Shown here: piece by piece, positions 10,001 through 18,153 of the stretch
How the letters are laid out: each line of letters opens with the position of its first letter
How positions within the stretch are numbered: position 1 is the stretch's first letter
Origin: Wenzhouxiangella sp. AB-CW3
GTDB lineage: Bacteria > Pseudomonadota > Gammaproteobacteria > Xanthomonadales > Wenzhouxiangellaceae
Assembly (NCBI RefSeq): GCF_014725735.1
Contig: NZ_CP061368.1
Coordinates: forward strand, 2,185,225-2,249,224
Length of the DNA stretch: 64,000 nucleotides
Reading direction: 5' to 3'
The notes under the pieces: generated by a model
What the model was told of the DNA's origin: nothing
Databases searched by the model: none
What the model saw: only the letters and a program-made list of their open reading frames with translations
Position numbers and translations under genes: made by a program

Positions 10001-13000
10001 GCGCCGACGGTCGTTTCCTGTATGTCGCCAGTCGGATTGCCGATACCGTGACGGTGTTCGAGCTGATTGCGGACAACGGCACGCCGGGCGTGGAACTGAT
10101 TGAAGTGCAGGACGGCCATACCGGTCTGGACCGTGCCGTTCACCTGGTACTCGGCCCCGACGATGAACAGCTCTATGTCGCCGGCAGCAACGACGATGCC
10201 GTGGCCGTGTTCGGCCGCGACGAAGTTGACGGCAGCCTGAGCTTCATCGAGTCCGAACAGCACGGCATCTCCGACCCGAACGACAACGGCGGCACCGTCG
10301 ACGGCCTGCTTGATGTCGAGTTTCTCGTGCTGAGCCCGAATGGTTCGCAGCTCTACACACTATCGGGCAGCAGTGGGCGCATCGGCCTGTTCGAGCGAGA
10401 TGCCGACACCGGCGAGCTGGCGTGGAACCGCAGTTTTGGCGAGACTTCATTGCTCGAGCCGACCGCTGGCATTGGCTCGGCCGTCTTCGACAGCGACGGA
10501 CAGCATCTGTATGTCGCGGCTGCCGGAGCAGATCGGATTCTGGTTCTCGATCGCAATAGCGATGGTGAGCTCTCGACCGCCTCGACCATGGTCCATGGCG
10601 AGGACGGAATATTCGGCCTCAACGGCGTGCGGCACCTGGCCCTGACCGATGACGACAATCACCTCTATGCCACCAGCCCGGTCGGCAGTTCGGTTGCCTG
10701 GTTCGTACGCGATGCCGAAGACGGCTCACTGAACTACGGCGGTCTCAGGGCCGATTCATCGGCCCTGGTCGAAGGCCTGCTCGGTGCATCGGACATGGTC
10801 TTCGATGCTTCACTCGATCAACTCTATGTCGCCGGAAGCCAGGAACCGGCGCTTGCCCGTTTCGACCGTCAGGCCGACTCCTTCTGTACCGCCAGCGGAA
10901 CCGGCAGCATCGAGAGCGAACCCTTCAACATCGGCGCCGGCGGCACGGTGACATTCCATATCGAAGCTGATGTACTCAGCTCGGTCGACGAGCAGATCAC
11001 CAATACGGCAACGGTCGTGGCCGACCGCGACAGCAACACCAGCAACCACTCCGACTCACATACCAACCCGATCTCCCGTGTCGCCGACCTGGTGCTGACC
11101 AAGGACGACGGCCTGAGCCAATACGACGGACTGCAAGGCGCCGCTGCGGTGGCCGGCACAGGCGACTTTGTCTACGTGGCCGGACGAGATGACAGTGCCA
11201 TATCCATCTTCCGACGCAACGACAACCCCGGATCCAGTGATTACGGAGAGGTGATGTTCGACGATGTCGTGCGCGACGGCGATGCCGGACTGACCGGTCT
11301 CAACGGGGTGACGGACCTGTTGATTGACTCGAGCCAGTCGCACCTCTATGCGGTATCGCGCACGGACAACATGGTTATCGTCTTCGAGAGAGATTCAGTT
11401 ACGGGCGCAATAGAGCCCGTGCAGTTCTTGCAGAACGGGGTCGACAACGTCAGCGGACTTTCTGGCGCCCATGTGATGACCATGAGCGGCGACGAGGCAC
11501 ACCTGTATGTCGCCAGCGAGTTCTCCAACTCCATCGTGGCATTCAGACGCAACAACGATCCCGATGATGATCACTACGGAGAGCTCGAGTTCCTGCAACG
11601 TATCGAGGATGCCGTCGACGGTGTCGCGGGCATCGGCTCGCCGATGTCTCTGGCGCTTTCGCCCAACAGAATGCATCTGTATGTACTCGGGCGTGATTCC
11701 GACACGCTGGCACTGTTTCAACGTAATCCCAGTGAAGGAAGCGCCGGCTTCGGTCAGCTCAGCTACACCACGCACTACACCAACGAATCCGACGACGTGG
11801 CCGGTCTTGGCGGCGTGCGAGACCTGGCCATGTCGGCCGATGGGCTGGACCTCTATGTGCTCGGCGACGACGCCGGCACCATTGCCCTGTTCGAGCGAGA
11901 CGAATCCGATGGGCACCTGGAATTCATCGAGTTCCGTCAGGACGGATTCGGTGACACCACCGGCCTGAACAATGCCGGCGTGATCAAAATCAGCGACTCC
12001 GGCGACTTTCTCTACGTTGGTGGCGAGGAAGCCATCACTGTCTATGCCATCGACCCGGAAGATGCCACCATCAGCCTGGTTGAGCAGATCGCCAATGGCG
12101 ATGAAAGCCCGCTGACCGGCGGTGAAGTCTTCGGAGTTCAGGAAATCAGCGACCTGATGATCAGCAGCGGTGGTCAGCATCTCTATGCCACCGCGGCGGG
12201 ATCGGATGCCCTGCTCACCTTCGAGCGTGGCCTGATCGATGCAGGCGATCTGCATTTCCGCGATATCCTCATCGACGGCCTTGGCGGTATCGCACCCGGG
12301 GAAATGGTTTTCTATACCATCGTGGTCGAGAACCTGGGCCCCAGCGACGTGCCCAGCGCGGTGGTCATCGACGAATTCCCCGATGAGTTCGAAGATGTGA
12401 CCTGGTCGTGTACTTCCAATCCGCTGGCCGGTTGCGTGGCGGATGAAGGCGAGGGAGACCTGGATACCACCGTCAGTTTGCAGGCCGGTGGCCGAGTGAC
12501 CTTCACCGCGGGCGGTCGAATCAAGGACGATGCCAGCGGCACCCTGGTCAATACTGCATCAGTCAGTGGCTCAGGATTCCTCGATCCCAATCCGGAAACC
12601 CAGCAGGACACCGACGACGACACTGTCCTGGCTCCGGCCATGAACCTGGTTGTCGATATCGATGCCGGTGATTCGCCCGCTGTTCCCGGCGCACCCATCG
12701 ACTACGAGATCACGGTGACCAACCTCGGACCATCCTACGCGCACAGCATCGCGCTGCAGGACTACATTCCCGCGGCACTCTACGACATTGCCTGGCAATG
12801 CACGCCGGATCCACGACCGGGAATGCTGAGGACGGCAAGAGCCGCGGACGAGCCCCTGACCGCCCATCACGACATCGTCTTTGCAGCCAATGGTCGGCAC
12901 GCCTACGTCGCCGGCATCGACAGCGGTCTAGCCTCCGTTTCCGCCTTCCGTCGCGCTGCCATCGGCGGCCGACTGGAAAGGCTGCAGACCCTGCGCCAGG

Positions 13001-16000
13001 GCCAGGATGACATCATCGGACTGCAGGGCGTGAGCGCGCTTGCCCTGAGTGCTGACGGCCGTTTCCTTTATGCAGCCGGCAGCGATGCTGACAGCATCGC
13101 CATCTTCGAACGTGACACGCTCAGCGGAGAACTGGAGTTTCGCGAAGCCATCGATAATTCCGATCCGGACATTTCCGGACTGGGAGGAGTCAGTCAGTTG
13201 CTGGCCAGTCCGGATGGCGCCAGCCTGTATGCGCTGGGCAGCGCCGACGATGCACTGGTGGTTTTCGACATCAATACCGATAACGGATCGCTAGAGCCGA
13301 TTGAAGTGTTGCGCCAGGGAGAAGATGGTATCGATGGGCTGAACACACCGTCTGACCTGGCCTGGTCGGCCGACGGCGACCTGCTTTTCGTGACGGCGAC
13401 TGACAACCGCTCGCTGAGTGTATTCCGTCGCAACCCCGCCACTGGCACGCTCAGCCAGGAGGCCGTCCGCCTTGACTTCCAGATCACCGAAAGCTCGGAG
13501 GCACTGACCGACCCGACCTCGATTGTGGTCAGCGAGGACAATGAGTTGTTCATCTCTTCCCCGGACGCCGACCGTATCGATCAATTCGAGATCGTGATTG
13601 ACGAGGACGACGAGATCGAACTGCAATACACCGGCGCCCTCACCGCCGACACACTGGATCTTGACAATCTCGACTCTCCCGACCGGATGGTCTACGAGGC
13701 CGATCGCAGACGGCTCTACGTTCAGGAACAAGAGCGCGTCCTGCTCATCGGGCTGATGCGGCCTGAACCGGAAATTATCCAGACCTACTCCGGTGAGCCA
13801 GAGCTTGCCGGTCTTTCGAATGTGGCCATGGGCCCGAATCAGAGCCAGCTCTACACCCTGGCCGGTGAACTCACGTCCTGGAGCCGCGAAACCGGTTCGC
13901 GTTGTCCGGTGCTTGGCGACGGCAACCTGGGGCGCCAGTCCGTCGAAATCGCCGCAGATGGCCAGCTGGTCTACCAGGTCAGTGCCATGATCCAGGCCAA
14001 TGCCAGCGGCGAGATCCACTATCGCGTCGACGCGGATACTCCGCTGCCCGAACAGGAACTCAATCCGGAAACAAATACACGCACCGACGTGAGCACCCTG
14101 GTTCCGACCCAGGATCTGGCCAACGTCAAGTCTGCCGTACCCGATCCGGTCGTGGCCGGCGAATCGATTCGCTACTACATCGACAGCACCAACGCCGGAC
14201 CGAGTGATGCGATGATGGCCGCGTTCCTGGATGAGCCACCCATTCACCCCGAAGAGGAAGGCGGATTGATCGAGGGAACCGGCACATGGTCATGCGAGGC
14301 CAATCCGCCACTCGACGAACCGCAAAGCCATGACTCCGGACTGGTGCTCAGTGATGTGCACTTTGGTCAGGACACACTCTACGCAGTCAGCGCGGAAGCC
14401 GATTCTTTGCTGATCGCGCCGCTGGACAATGGCTTGCCAGACTTCGAGTCAGCCCAGGTCATCACGGATCCGACAATCGCAGGTGCCTCGGCCCTGGATG
14501 TCAGTGATGACGAACTGAATGTTTACGTGACCGGCTACCAGGCCGACTCCCTGACCGCATTCACCCGGGCCGAAGCAGACGACCACTTCGAGTTTTTCGA
14601 ATCCTACGTCTCCGGCAGCAACCAGGTTTTCGGAATGTTGCAACCGGTTGATGTCATGCTCTCCGGCAACGGTGAGCATGTCTATGTTGCCAGCCGTTTC
14701 ACCGGCACATTAAATGCCGGTGCCATCGCCATGTTCGAGCGCAATAAAAACACCGGCGGCCTCACCTTCATCGCACATATCGGCGATGGTGCCGGCACCA
14801 TCGCGCCAGAAAGCGAGGTCATCGTTCAGATCGAGGCCCTGAGCATGGCGCCCAACGACCGCGACCTGTATTCGGTCGCCTCGGGCTCGGATTCGGTGGC
14901 GCATTTCACGCGCGACGAACAGACCGGCACACTGACTTTCGAGACGGTCTGGCGCAATGGCGAAGACTCGGACAACGGCGCCCTGGCTGCACTGAATGGC
15001 GCCTTCGATCTGGCCACCAGTCCCGGCGATCGTCATCTCTACATCCTGGGCGACGATGGACTGGCACTGTTCGACCGCCATGACAATGGCGATCTGACCT
15101 GGATTCATTCCTGGCAAGACCTGCCGGAAATGGGCGAGACCGCCGCCATTCATCTCGATCCGGCAGGCACTCGCCTCTACCTGGTCGATGATCAGGCCAT
15201 TCACGTGTTTGCACGCGACTGGACCGACGGCATGCTCGATCATCGCCACAGTGAACCCCTGAACGGCGGCAGCTTGCTTGCCAGCGACCGCTCCGGCGGC
15301 ACCCTGTGGTCTATTGCCAACGACGAGCTGCTGACATGGCCGGAACTGGCCCTGTCACGTTGTCTCGATGCTGGCGGCGAGCAGGATGTCATCGATCTGG
15401 ATATCGATCTTGGCGTCGACGGATATTCCACAATCGTCTATGACGCCATGGTGCATCCCTCGGCCCGGGGCGAACTGATCAACGTGGCGGGCATCGTTCC
15501 CGGCGAGGGAGTGGACCCGAATCCGGACAACAGCGACGGCATCTCCGTGACCGAGATCGAGGTGGTTTCCGACCTCGCCATCGAAAAGACCGGGCCGGCA
15601 GAAGCAGTGGCCGGGGAGCATGCAAGCTTCACCTTTGTTGTCACCAATGCCGGTCCGAGTGACGCCCTGGGCATTGGCGTCAATGATGTAACCGACCCGG
15701 CTGATGCCCTGATTGACCAGCAGTGGAATTGCACGGCCACCGGCGCGTCCACCTGTACGGGCAGCGGTGACGGCAGCGATTTCAGCGCCGATCTGCTCGT
15801 TGGCGACGAGCTGACCATCGAAGTGGATGCAACCATCGCCCCCTGGGTGATCGGTGAGCTGCAGAACACCGCGTTCATCATTCCCGAAGAGGACGCCACC
15901 GACCCCAACCCGGAAGACCAGACTTCCTCGCATGTCACCGAAGTCTCGGCCGTAGCCGATGTATCGATCCACAAGTCACTCGAAGGCGACAGTGTGGTGG

Positions 16001-17157
16001 CCGGGGAGTCCGTGACCTGGATCCTGCAGATCGACAATGCCGGCCCAAGCGACGCACCCGAAGTCGCCGTGACCGACCTCGTCGATGCTCAAATCGAGAA
16101 CGTGAACTGGAGCTGCACTGGCACCGATGGCGGCAGCTGCCCGGGCTCAGGAAGTGGAAGCCCGGAATTCAACGCCAACGTACCGGCCGATGGCAGCGTC
16201 ACGGTCTCCGTCGGCGGCGAGCTCCCCGCCTCGGCCACGGGCACGGTATCAAACACGGCTTCAGCCTGGCCCGCCGAACCGGTTGAAGACCCGGATCTGC
16301 ACAACAACGAGTCGTCGACCAGCCACGAGATCGTCATTGCACCCGACCTCGCGCTGTCCATTGATGGCCCCGCCGCCTTTGATCCGGATGGCTCCGGCGA
16401 GCTGAACCTCATTCTGACTATCGACAATCTCGGTCCTTCAGACGCAATCGACTCGATCGTCGAGTTTGCCTTTGACGAGCCGATCTCGGCACTGGTCAAC
16501 AATGCTTGTGTCACCGAAGAAGATGGCTGGATGTGCGACAGCGGCGCACTTACCGTCGGTGAAGCAACAAGCATCGAAGTACAGGTTTCGGACCTTGCCG
16601 AGCTCGATGGTGTGGAGGACAGCCTGACGCTGAGTGGCGTGGTATCGACGGTGCATGATGATCCCGATCTTTCCAACAATGACGCATCACATGTCATTGA
16701 TCTGGTCAATGGGCCGGATGTCACCGTCGATATCGACAATCACCAGGAAGTGGCTGTGCTGAATGAAGTGGTCACCTACATCATCACTGCAACCAATATC
16801 GGTTCACAGATGGCAGAAAGTGTGAATATCAGCGCAACGATCAGTGAAGACCTGAGCGATGTGGAGTGGATTTGTCAGGAGGAAAGTGATGTGGCTTGCA
16901 CCGCCTCTGGTGTTGGAGATCTTGCCGATACAGTTCACCTGGATGCCGGTCAGACTGTCATTTACGAACTCACCGCACAAGTCACTCCGAATCTCGACAA
17001 CCACGACTCCCCCGTGATCCTGGTCCAGCAGGCCGAAGCGAACCTCGCCGGCAATGACGACATTAATCCGGATAACAGTTCGGACTACGACAAGACCACG
17101 ATCAAACTGGTCATTTTCCGAGACCGGTTTGAAGCAACGAACGATGGAGGCAATTGA
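4072..17157 (+). CDS. Giant exported DUF11 protein with nested beta-propellers (4361 aa)
   Basis: The GTG start has an agggagaag RBS, and the signal peptide ends near 'LLASQALAA' (residue ~35). I count about 15 DUF11 (bacterial Ig-like, 'DLSITKT...NDGPSD' type) units, beginning near nt 4177, 4558, 4951, 5350, 5860, 6313, 6727, 9511, 11089, 12640, 14113, 15571, 15955, 16348 and 16717. Five units carry inserts built of YncE/lactonase-type propeller blades ('VSPDG..VYV'). Four inserts sit between the two cysteines of a 'W-x-C ... C' loop: residues 939-1746 (probably two propellers), 1875-2272, 2910-3278 and 3408-3764. The fifth (about 2344-2740) lies after the first strand of its unit. The chain is very acidic and has a tail 'IFRDRFEATNDGGN'. 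It heads a five-gene operon and its stop overlaps the foldase start. An extracellular or surface structural/adhesive role is inferred; enzymatic activity of the propellers is unproven. Confidence 0.9.
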   Translation: MKIRSGTGRFPGAVMTATWTGIVLAALLASQALAASDLIVEFTGPSEYTPGTSGIEYTLAIENEGEETDDEVSVEIDFPEGLDVSWTCNAPSPSNCSPPESGNGNIDEDGNEIAPNQTITYTLTVEFDSDLDDDPLELTAEVTDGDTNELSETVESDLRLEADLSITKTATEETYVPGASVDEAMAITVTNDGPSDASDVQLVDNAPVGMTIDAWDCSGEDGASCPEADGSGDIDQTLAIPAGGTLIYNLDVSYDSDAESETLTNTATLSIPADLNNPDGETEEDSVELHREARVDLSAAFAPGLPDNYVPGTTGQAYSVTLANDGPADASAATVTISYPADDIDNLGYSCLPADCTELSEDDGELEIEVELAADAEIDLQLQVDYNSRALSDPLEINVSIAAGDDDVETDTGNTADQASFDIDRRAEISVEKTATEEETAPASEFAYEIRVTNSGPSDLGHDPDSQDSVMVEDIFDSLLNGIASECPDGDGSTPCWTWCTTDHGDTGEQGEGMEFGPDDCPGDVDFDKGNITDLALSIAAGNTSLVRVFVSTSPTASEGTISNTATVSLHSESPVTEEGSPDDNIDSVDVNVIVASDLAILKEDDTDNAIAGTEHEYEIVVSNPGFIGAEGVGVVDPLPLYENEEDVGFVPGSIQFRCQAFGNADCNLDGQSGTGGEPTDWYEADELDELIDLGSESFVVYTVVGTIDPRAEGDLVNHAEIILPDGFDDPNLDNNESTVTTNVFPEADLRIDKSLIDFQPETGDPPYTLTYQIDVSNRGPSYAFDATIADELDSDLFADGSASWYCLVTEAVDQTECLTTSPDTPITGVSSVEESVDIAPGGEVRLIIEVETVVIAEGVVINTASVTSPAGTADTTIETNLAGEADLSISKTSNRTFIAPGSEIEYVITVENDGPDNVFGAAVTDIFPPELEDVAWSCEATTPVPGDLTFQRMHSPSESGARASLASHDGRQIYVIAAQEDTGRLLIYDRDPTPGATFGRINLLETHIEGIQTPGTGSTVRGLHAPVDMVMSPDGEYIYVLSEELFMEGDEEENIPDETIAPAIATFERNTNPADPDYGTLTYQDQVRDDLPEDARRITMTSGHIYVSGDEQIAIFNQDPATGLPEHQDDHEEPGLDSPGSLIIDHRNDILFAANDESPGLFAFTIRPAGGSHPAGSLDKLHSIDDAETEDLVDLVLAPDAAHLYGMSAGANELIVIDYSDVNETEEISVAFRYEPPGGLGDDLFGPFSRLDIAIDGEHVLVTSRDEGALYRYRRDVIGGGLSPEELITDDEIDIDPGEGEDDGPVLEQASDILITPDGRHALVIVDDSPAGTLARFSRQAPDPLFAFIEKEIDEEVDGMQSPNDVVTSPDGAHVYTVSLEDDSLSVFARNPALGLTDDTLGQHLDHRISYFDSDDEIDGLNGARRVFVSPDGRSVFVTSQNHDSLAVFDRNTDEGSAEFGFLTFREQFRASDIDSLGGAKGMAMDSEGRNLYVAGSFDRTIAIFDRDLDTLGLSYRHSVRSGQSGVSGLDGIRDLVVTGDDEQLLGVSVTDNTLVSFERNNDLVSADRGDLRMLQVMQGGIGDRPVALSVPPAGGRGAGEHVYVVSEQSHTLAVLRRVTDPTSSAFRQIQPISILNNNEDDIESMSGPRDVEVSPDGNRVYVASPNDHSILVFDRDVNESGQRFGELSLVETRANRVDGVAGLRQVRSLTVSPDSRNVYSVSFGSPPADRASLSAFLLGAGSSCTAGGGGNIDDRVNIGVGGALVYRANATVRADATGMLENTAIVSPPERFNDPNPGNNSDTDLISLIPEGDISVTKTSEDLSVVAGERAAFEITIRNPGPSNLVNEPDHELTLTDSLDPNVFDVDGATWSCEASGSGSLEFLDAYLADTEEQNGGFESIGNLTGLVRTEIQTVNGHLPILAGASTFDDAILLFPLDEVDGSVSDPVIIRDGDVVGVGEQMVASLAGARSLAASADGRFLYVASRIADTVTVFELIADNGTPGVELIEVQDGHTGLDRAVHLVLGPDDEQLYVAGSNDDAVAVFGRDEVDGSLSFIESEQHGISDPNDNGGTVDGLLDVEFLVLSPNGSQLYTLSGSSGRIGLFERDADTGELAWNRSFGETSLLEPTAGIGSAVFDSDGQHLYVAAAGADRILVLDRNSDGELSTASTMVHGEDGIFGLNGVRHLALTDDDNHLYATSPVGSSVAWFVRDAEDGSLNYGGLRADSSALVEGLLGASDMVFDASLDQLYVAGSQEPALARFDRQADSFCTASGTGSIESEPFNIGAGGTVTFHIEADVLSSVDEQITNTATVVADRDSNTSNHSDSHTNPISRVADLVLTKDDGLSQYDGLQGAAAVAGTGDFVYVAGRDDSAISIFRRNDNPGSSDYGEVMFDDVVRDGDAGLTGLNGVTDLLIDSSQSHLYAVSRTDNMVIVFERDSVTGAIEPVQFLQNGVDNVSGLSGAHVMTMSGDEAHLYVASEFSNSIVAFRRNNDPDDDHYGELEFLQRIEDAVDGVAGIGSPMSLALSPNRMHLYVLGRDSDTLALFQRNPSEGSAGFGQLSYTTHYTNESDDVAGLGGVRDLAMSADGLDLYVLGDDAGTIALFERDESDGHLEFIEFRQDGFGDTTGLNNAGVIKISDSGDFLYVGGEEAITVYAIDPEDATISLVEQIANGDESPLTGGEVFGVQEISDLMISSGGQHLYATAAGSDALLTFERGLIDAGDLHFRDILIDGLGGIAPGEMVFYTIVVENLGPSDVPSAVVIDEFPDEFEDVTWSCTSNPLAGCVADEGEGDLDTTVSLQAGGRVTFTAGGRIKDDASGTLVNTASVSGSGFLDPNPETQQDTDDDTVLAPAMNLVVDIDAGDSPAVPGAPIDYEITVTNLGPSYAHSIALQDYIPAALYDIAWQCTPDPRPGMLRTARAADEPLTAHHDIVFAANGRHAYVAGIDSGLASVSAFRRAAIGGRLERLQTLRQGQDDIIGLQGVSALALSADGRFLYAAGSDADSIAIFERDTLSGELEFREAIDNSDPDISGLGGVSQLLASPDGASLYALGSADDALVVFDINTDNGSLEPIEVLRQGEDGIDGLNTPSDLAWSADGDLLFVTATDNRSLSVFRRNPATGTLSQEAVRLDFQITESSEALTDPTSIVVSEDNELFISSPDADRIDQFEIVIDEDDEIELQYTGALTADTLDLDNLDSPDRMVYEADRRRLYVQEQERVLLIGLMRPEPEIIQTYSGEPELAGLSNVAMGPNQSQLYTLAGELTSWSRETGSRCPVLGDGNLGRQSVEIAADGQLVYQVSAMIQANASGEIHYRVDADTPLPEQELNPETNTRTDVSTLVPTQDLANVKSAVPDPVVAGESIRYYIDSTNAGPSDAMMAAFLDEPPIHPEEEGGLIEGTGTWSCEANPPLDEPQSHDSGLVLSDVHFGQDTLYAVSAEADSLLIAPLDNGLPDFESAQVITDPTIAGASALDVSDDELNVYVTGYQADSLTAFTRAEADDHFEFFESYVSGSNQVFGMLQPVDVMLSGNGEHVYVASRFTGTLNAGAIAMFERNKNTGGLTFIAHIGDGAGTIAPESEVIVQIEALSMAPNDRDLYSVASGSDSVAHFTRDEQTGTLTFETVWRNGEDSDNGALAALNGAFDLATSPGDRHLYILGDDGLALFDRHDNGDLTWIHSWQDLPEMGETAAIHLDPAGTRLYLVDDQAIHVFARDWTDGMLDHRHSEPLNGGSLLASDRSGGTLWSIANDELLTWPELALSRCLDAGGEQDVIDLDIDLGVDGYSTIVYDAMVHPSARGELINVAGIVPGEGVDPNPDNSDGISVTEIEVVSDLAIEKTGPAEAVAGEHASFTFVVTNAGPSDALGIGVNDVTDPADALIDQQWNCTATGASTCTGSGDGSDFSADLLVGDELTIEVDATIAPWVIGELQNTAFIIPEEDATDPNPEDQTSSHVTEVSAVADVSIHKSLEGDSVVAGESVTWILQIDNAGPSDAPEVAVTDLVDAQIENVNWSCTGTDGGSCPGSGSGSPEFNANVPADGSVTVSVGGELPASATGTVSNTASAWPAEPVEDPDLHNNESSTSHEIVIAPDLALSIDGPAAFDPDGSGELNLILTIDNLGPSDAIDSIVEFAFDEPISALVNNACVTEEDGWMCDSGALTVGEATSIEVQVSDLAELDGVEDSLTLSGVVSTVHDDPDLSNNDASHVIDLVNGPDVTVDIDNHQEVAVLNEVVTYIITATNIGSQMAESVNISATISEDLSDVEWICQEESDVACTASGVGDLADTVHLDAGQTVIYELTAQVTPNLDNHDSPVILVQQAEANLAGNDDINPDNSSDYDKTTIKLVIFRDRFEATNDGGN

Positions 17158-18146
17158 TGAAAGCCGTATTGACCGCAATCGCCACACTTCTCATCGGGCT
17201 GGCCGCCGGCTGGTGGCTGGCCATGCAGCAATCAGCCGAGCCTCCACCGGACAACTGGATTGCCGAGATCAACGGCGTCTACGTCGGTGAAACCGAGTTC
17301 ATTGCAGAAATGGAGCGCCGTGGTGGCCAGCGCCCCGGTCAGTATCACGAGCTCGACCAGAAGAAGGAGCTGCTCGACTCACTGTTGTATCGCAAGGCCG
17401 CCGTGCGAGCTGCGCGCGACGCCGGGCTGGACCGTGAACCGGCCACATTGCGTGCCATGGAGCGAATCCTGGTCAACAAGTACGTGCAGGAAAATCTGCG
17501 ACCCAGGCAGGAAGAGCTTCGCGTTACCGACGAGGAAATCGAAGCGGTGTATGCCGAACGTGCCGAGGAATACAGTGTGCCGGCACGCCGACGTGTTGCG
17601 ATGATCCGAATTGGCGTACCCGAACAGGCCAGCGAGGAGATGAAGCAGGCCGCCCGAAATCGGATCACGGAGGCCTATGAAGCCGTTCAGGAACTTGACG
17701 AGGACGTCGTCCACTTCGCAGCGGTGGCGCGGGAGTATTCCGATCACCAGACCAGTCGCTACCGTGGCGGGGCCATCGGCTGGATCGGCGAGCATGCCAC
17801 AGAACGCTATCGCTTTGATCCGGTCGTCGTCGAGACCGCCAACCGGATGACCGATTCCGGCGAGACATCCGGCATTCTCGAGGGTGACGACGGCCTGTAC
17901 ATCGTTCGCCTTGTCGAATATCAACCTGAGCGCAGCCGACCGGTCGACGAGCTAGCCACTGGCATTCGCCAGGGGATCCTGCGCGACCGGCACCGGGAAA
18001 TCGAGAACGAGTTCCGCGAGGACCTGCTTTCGCGCTTCGATACCCGCATTCGCATGTCACGCCTGGAAGCCATCGAGCCGCTGGGTCCCCCGGCCCGTGA
18101 CGACCGTGAACCGCCGGCAGTACCTGCTTCCGGCTCGGAGAGGTAG
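17157..18146 (+). CDS. Membrane-anchored PpiC-type (parvulin) peptidyl-prolyl isomerase
   Basis: The 329-aa protein starts at ATG 17157, which overlaps the giant gene's TGA (TGATG) and has a ggagg RBS at 17146-17150; a TTG one codon earlier is less likely. Residues 5-22 form an uncleaved or signal-anchor helix ('LLIGLAAGWWLAM'). A SurA/PpiD-like helical chaperone region follows (about 30-140). The parvulin domain runs from about 143 to 260, with 'FAAVAREYSDHQTSRYRGGAIGW' as its recognisable core (split here as FAAVAREYSD and RGGAIGW). Members assist folding of exported proteins in the periplasm. Translational coupling to a 4361-aa exported protein strongly suggests a dedicated foldase for the cluster's products, which is inference. 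A C-terminal proline-rich tail ends the chain. Confidence 0.88.
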   Translation: MKAVLTAIATLLIGLAAGWWLAMQQSAEPPPDNWIAEINGVYVGETEFIAEMERRGGQRPGQYHELDQKKELLDSLLYRKAAVRAARDAGLDREPATLRAMERILVNKYVQENLRPRQEELRVTDEEIEAVYAERAEEYSVPARRRVAMIRIGVPEQASEEMKQAARNRITEAYEAVQELDEDVVHFAAVAREYSDHQTSRYRGGAIGWIGEHATERYRFDPVVVETANRMTDSGETSGILEGDDGLYIVRLVEYQPERSRPVDELATGIRQGILRDRHREIENEFREDLLSRFDTRIRMSRLEAIEPLGPPARDDREPPAVPASGSER

Positions 18147-18153
18147 ACAGACC

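Noticed and set aside
4084-12255. Long minus-strand open frames opposite the giant gene (for example 4084-5583, 9013-10263, 11395-12255)
   Set aside because: They are antisense shadows of a GC-rich, strongly coding gene; they lack export signals, RBSs and recognisable domains.
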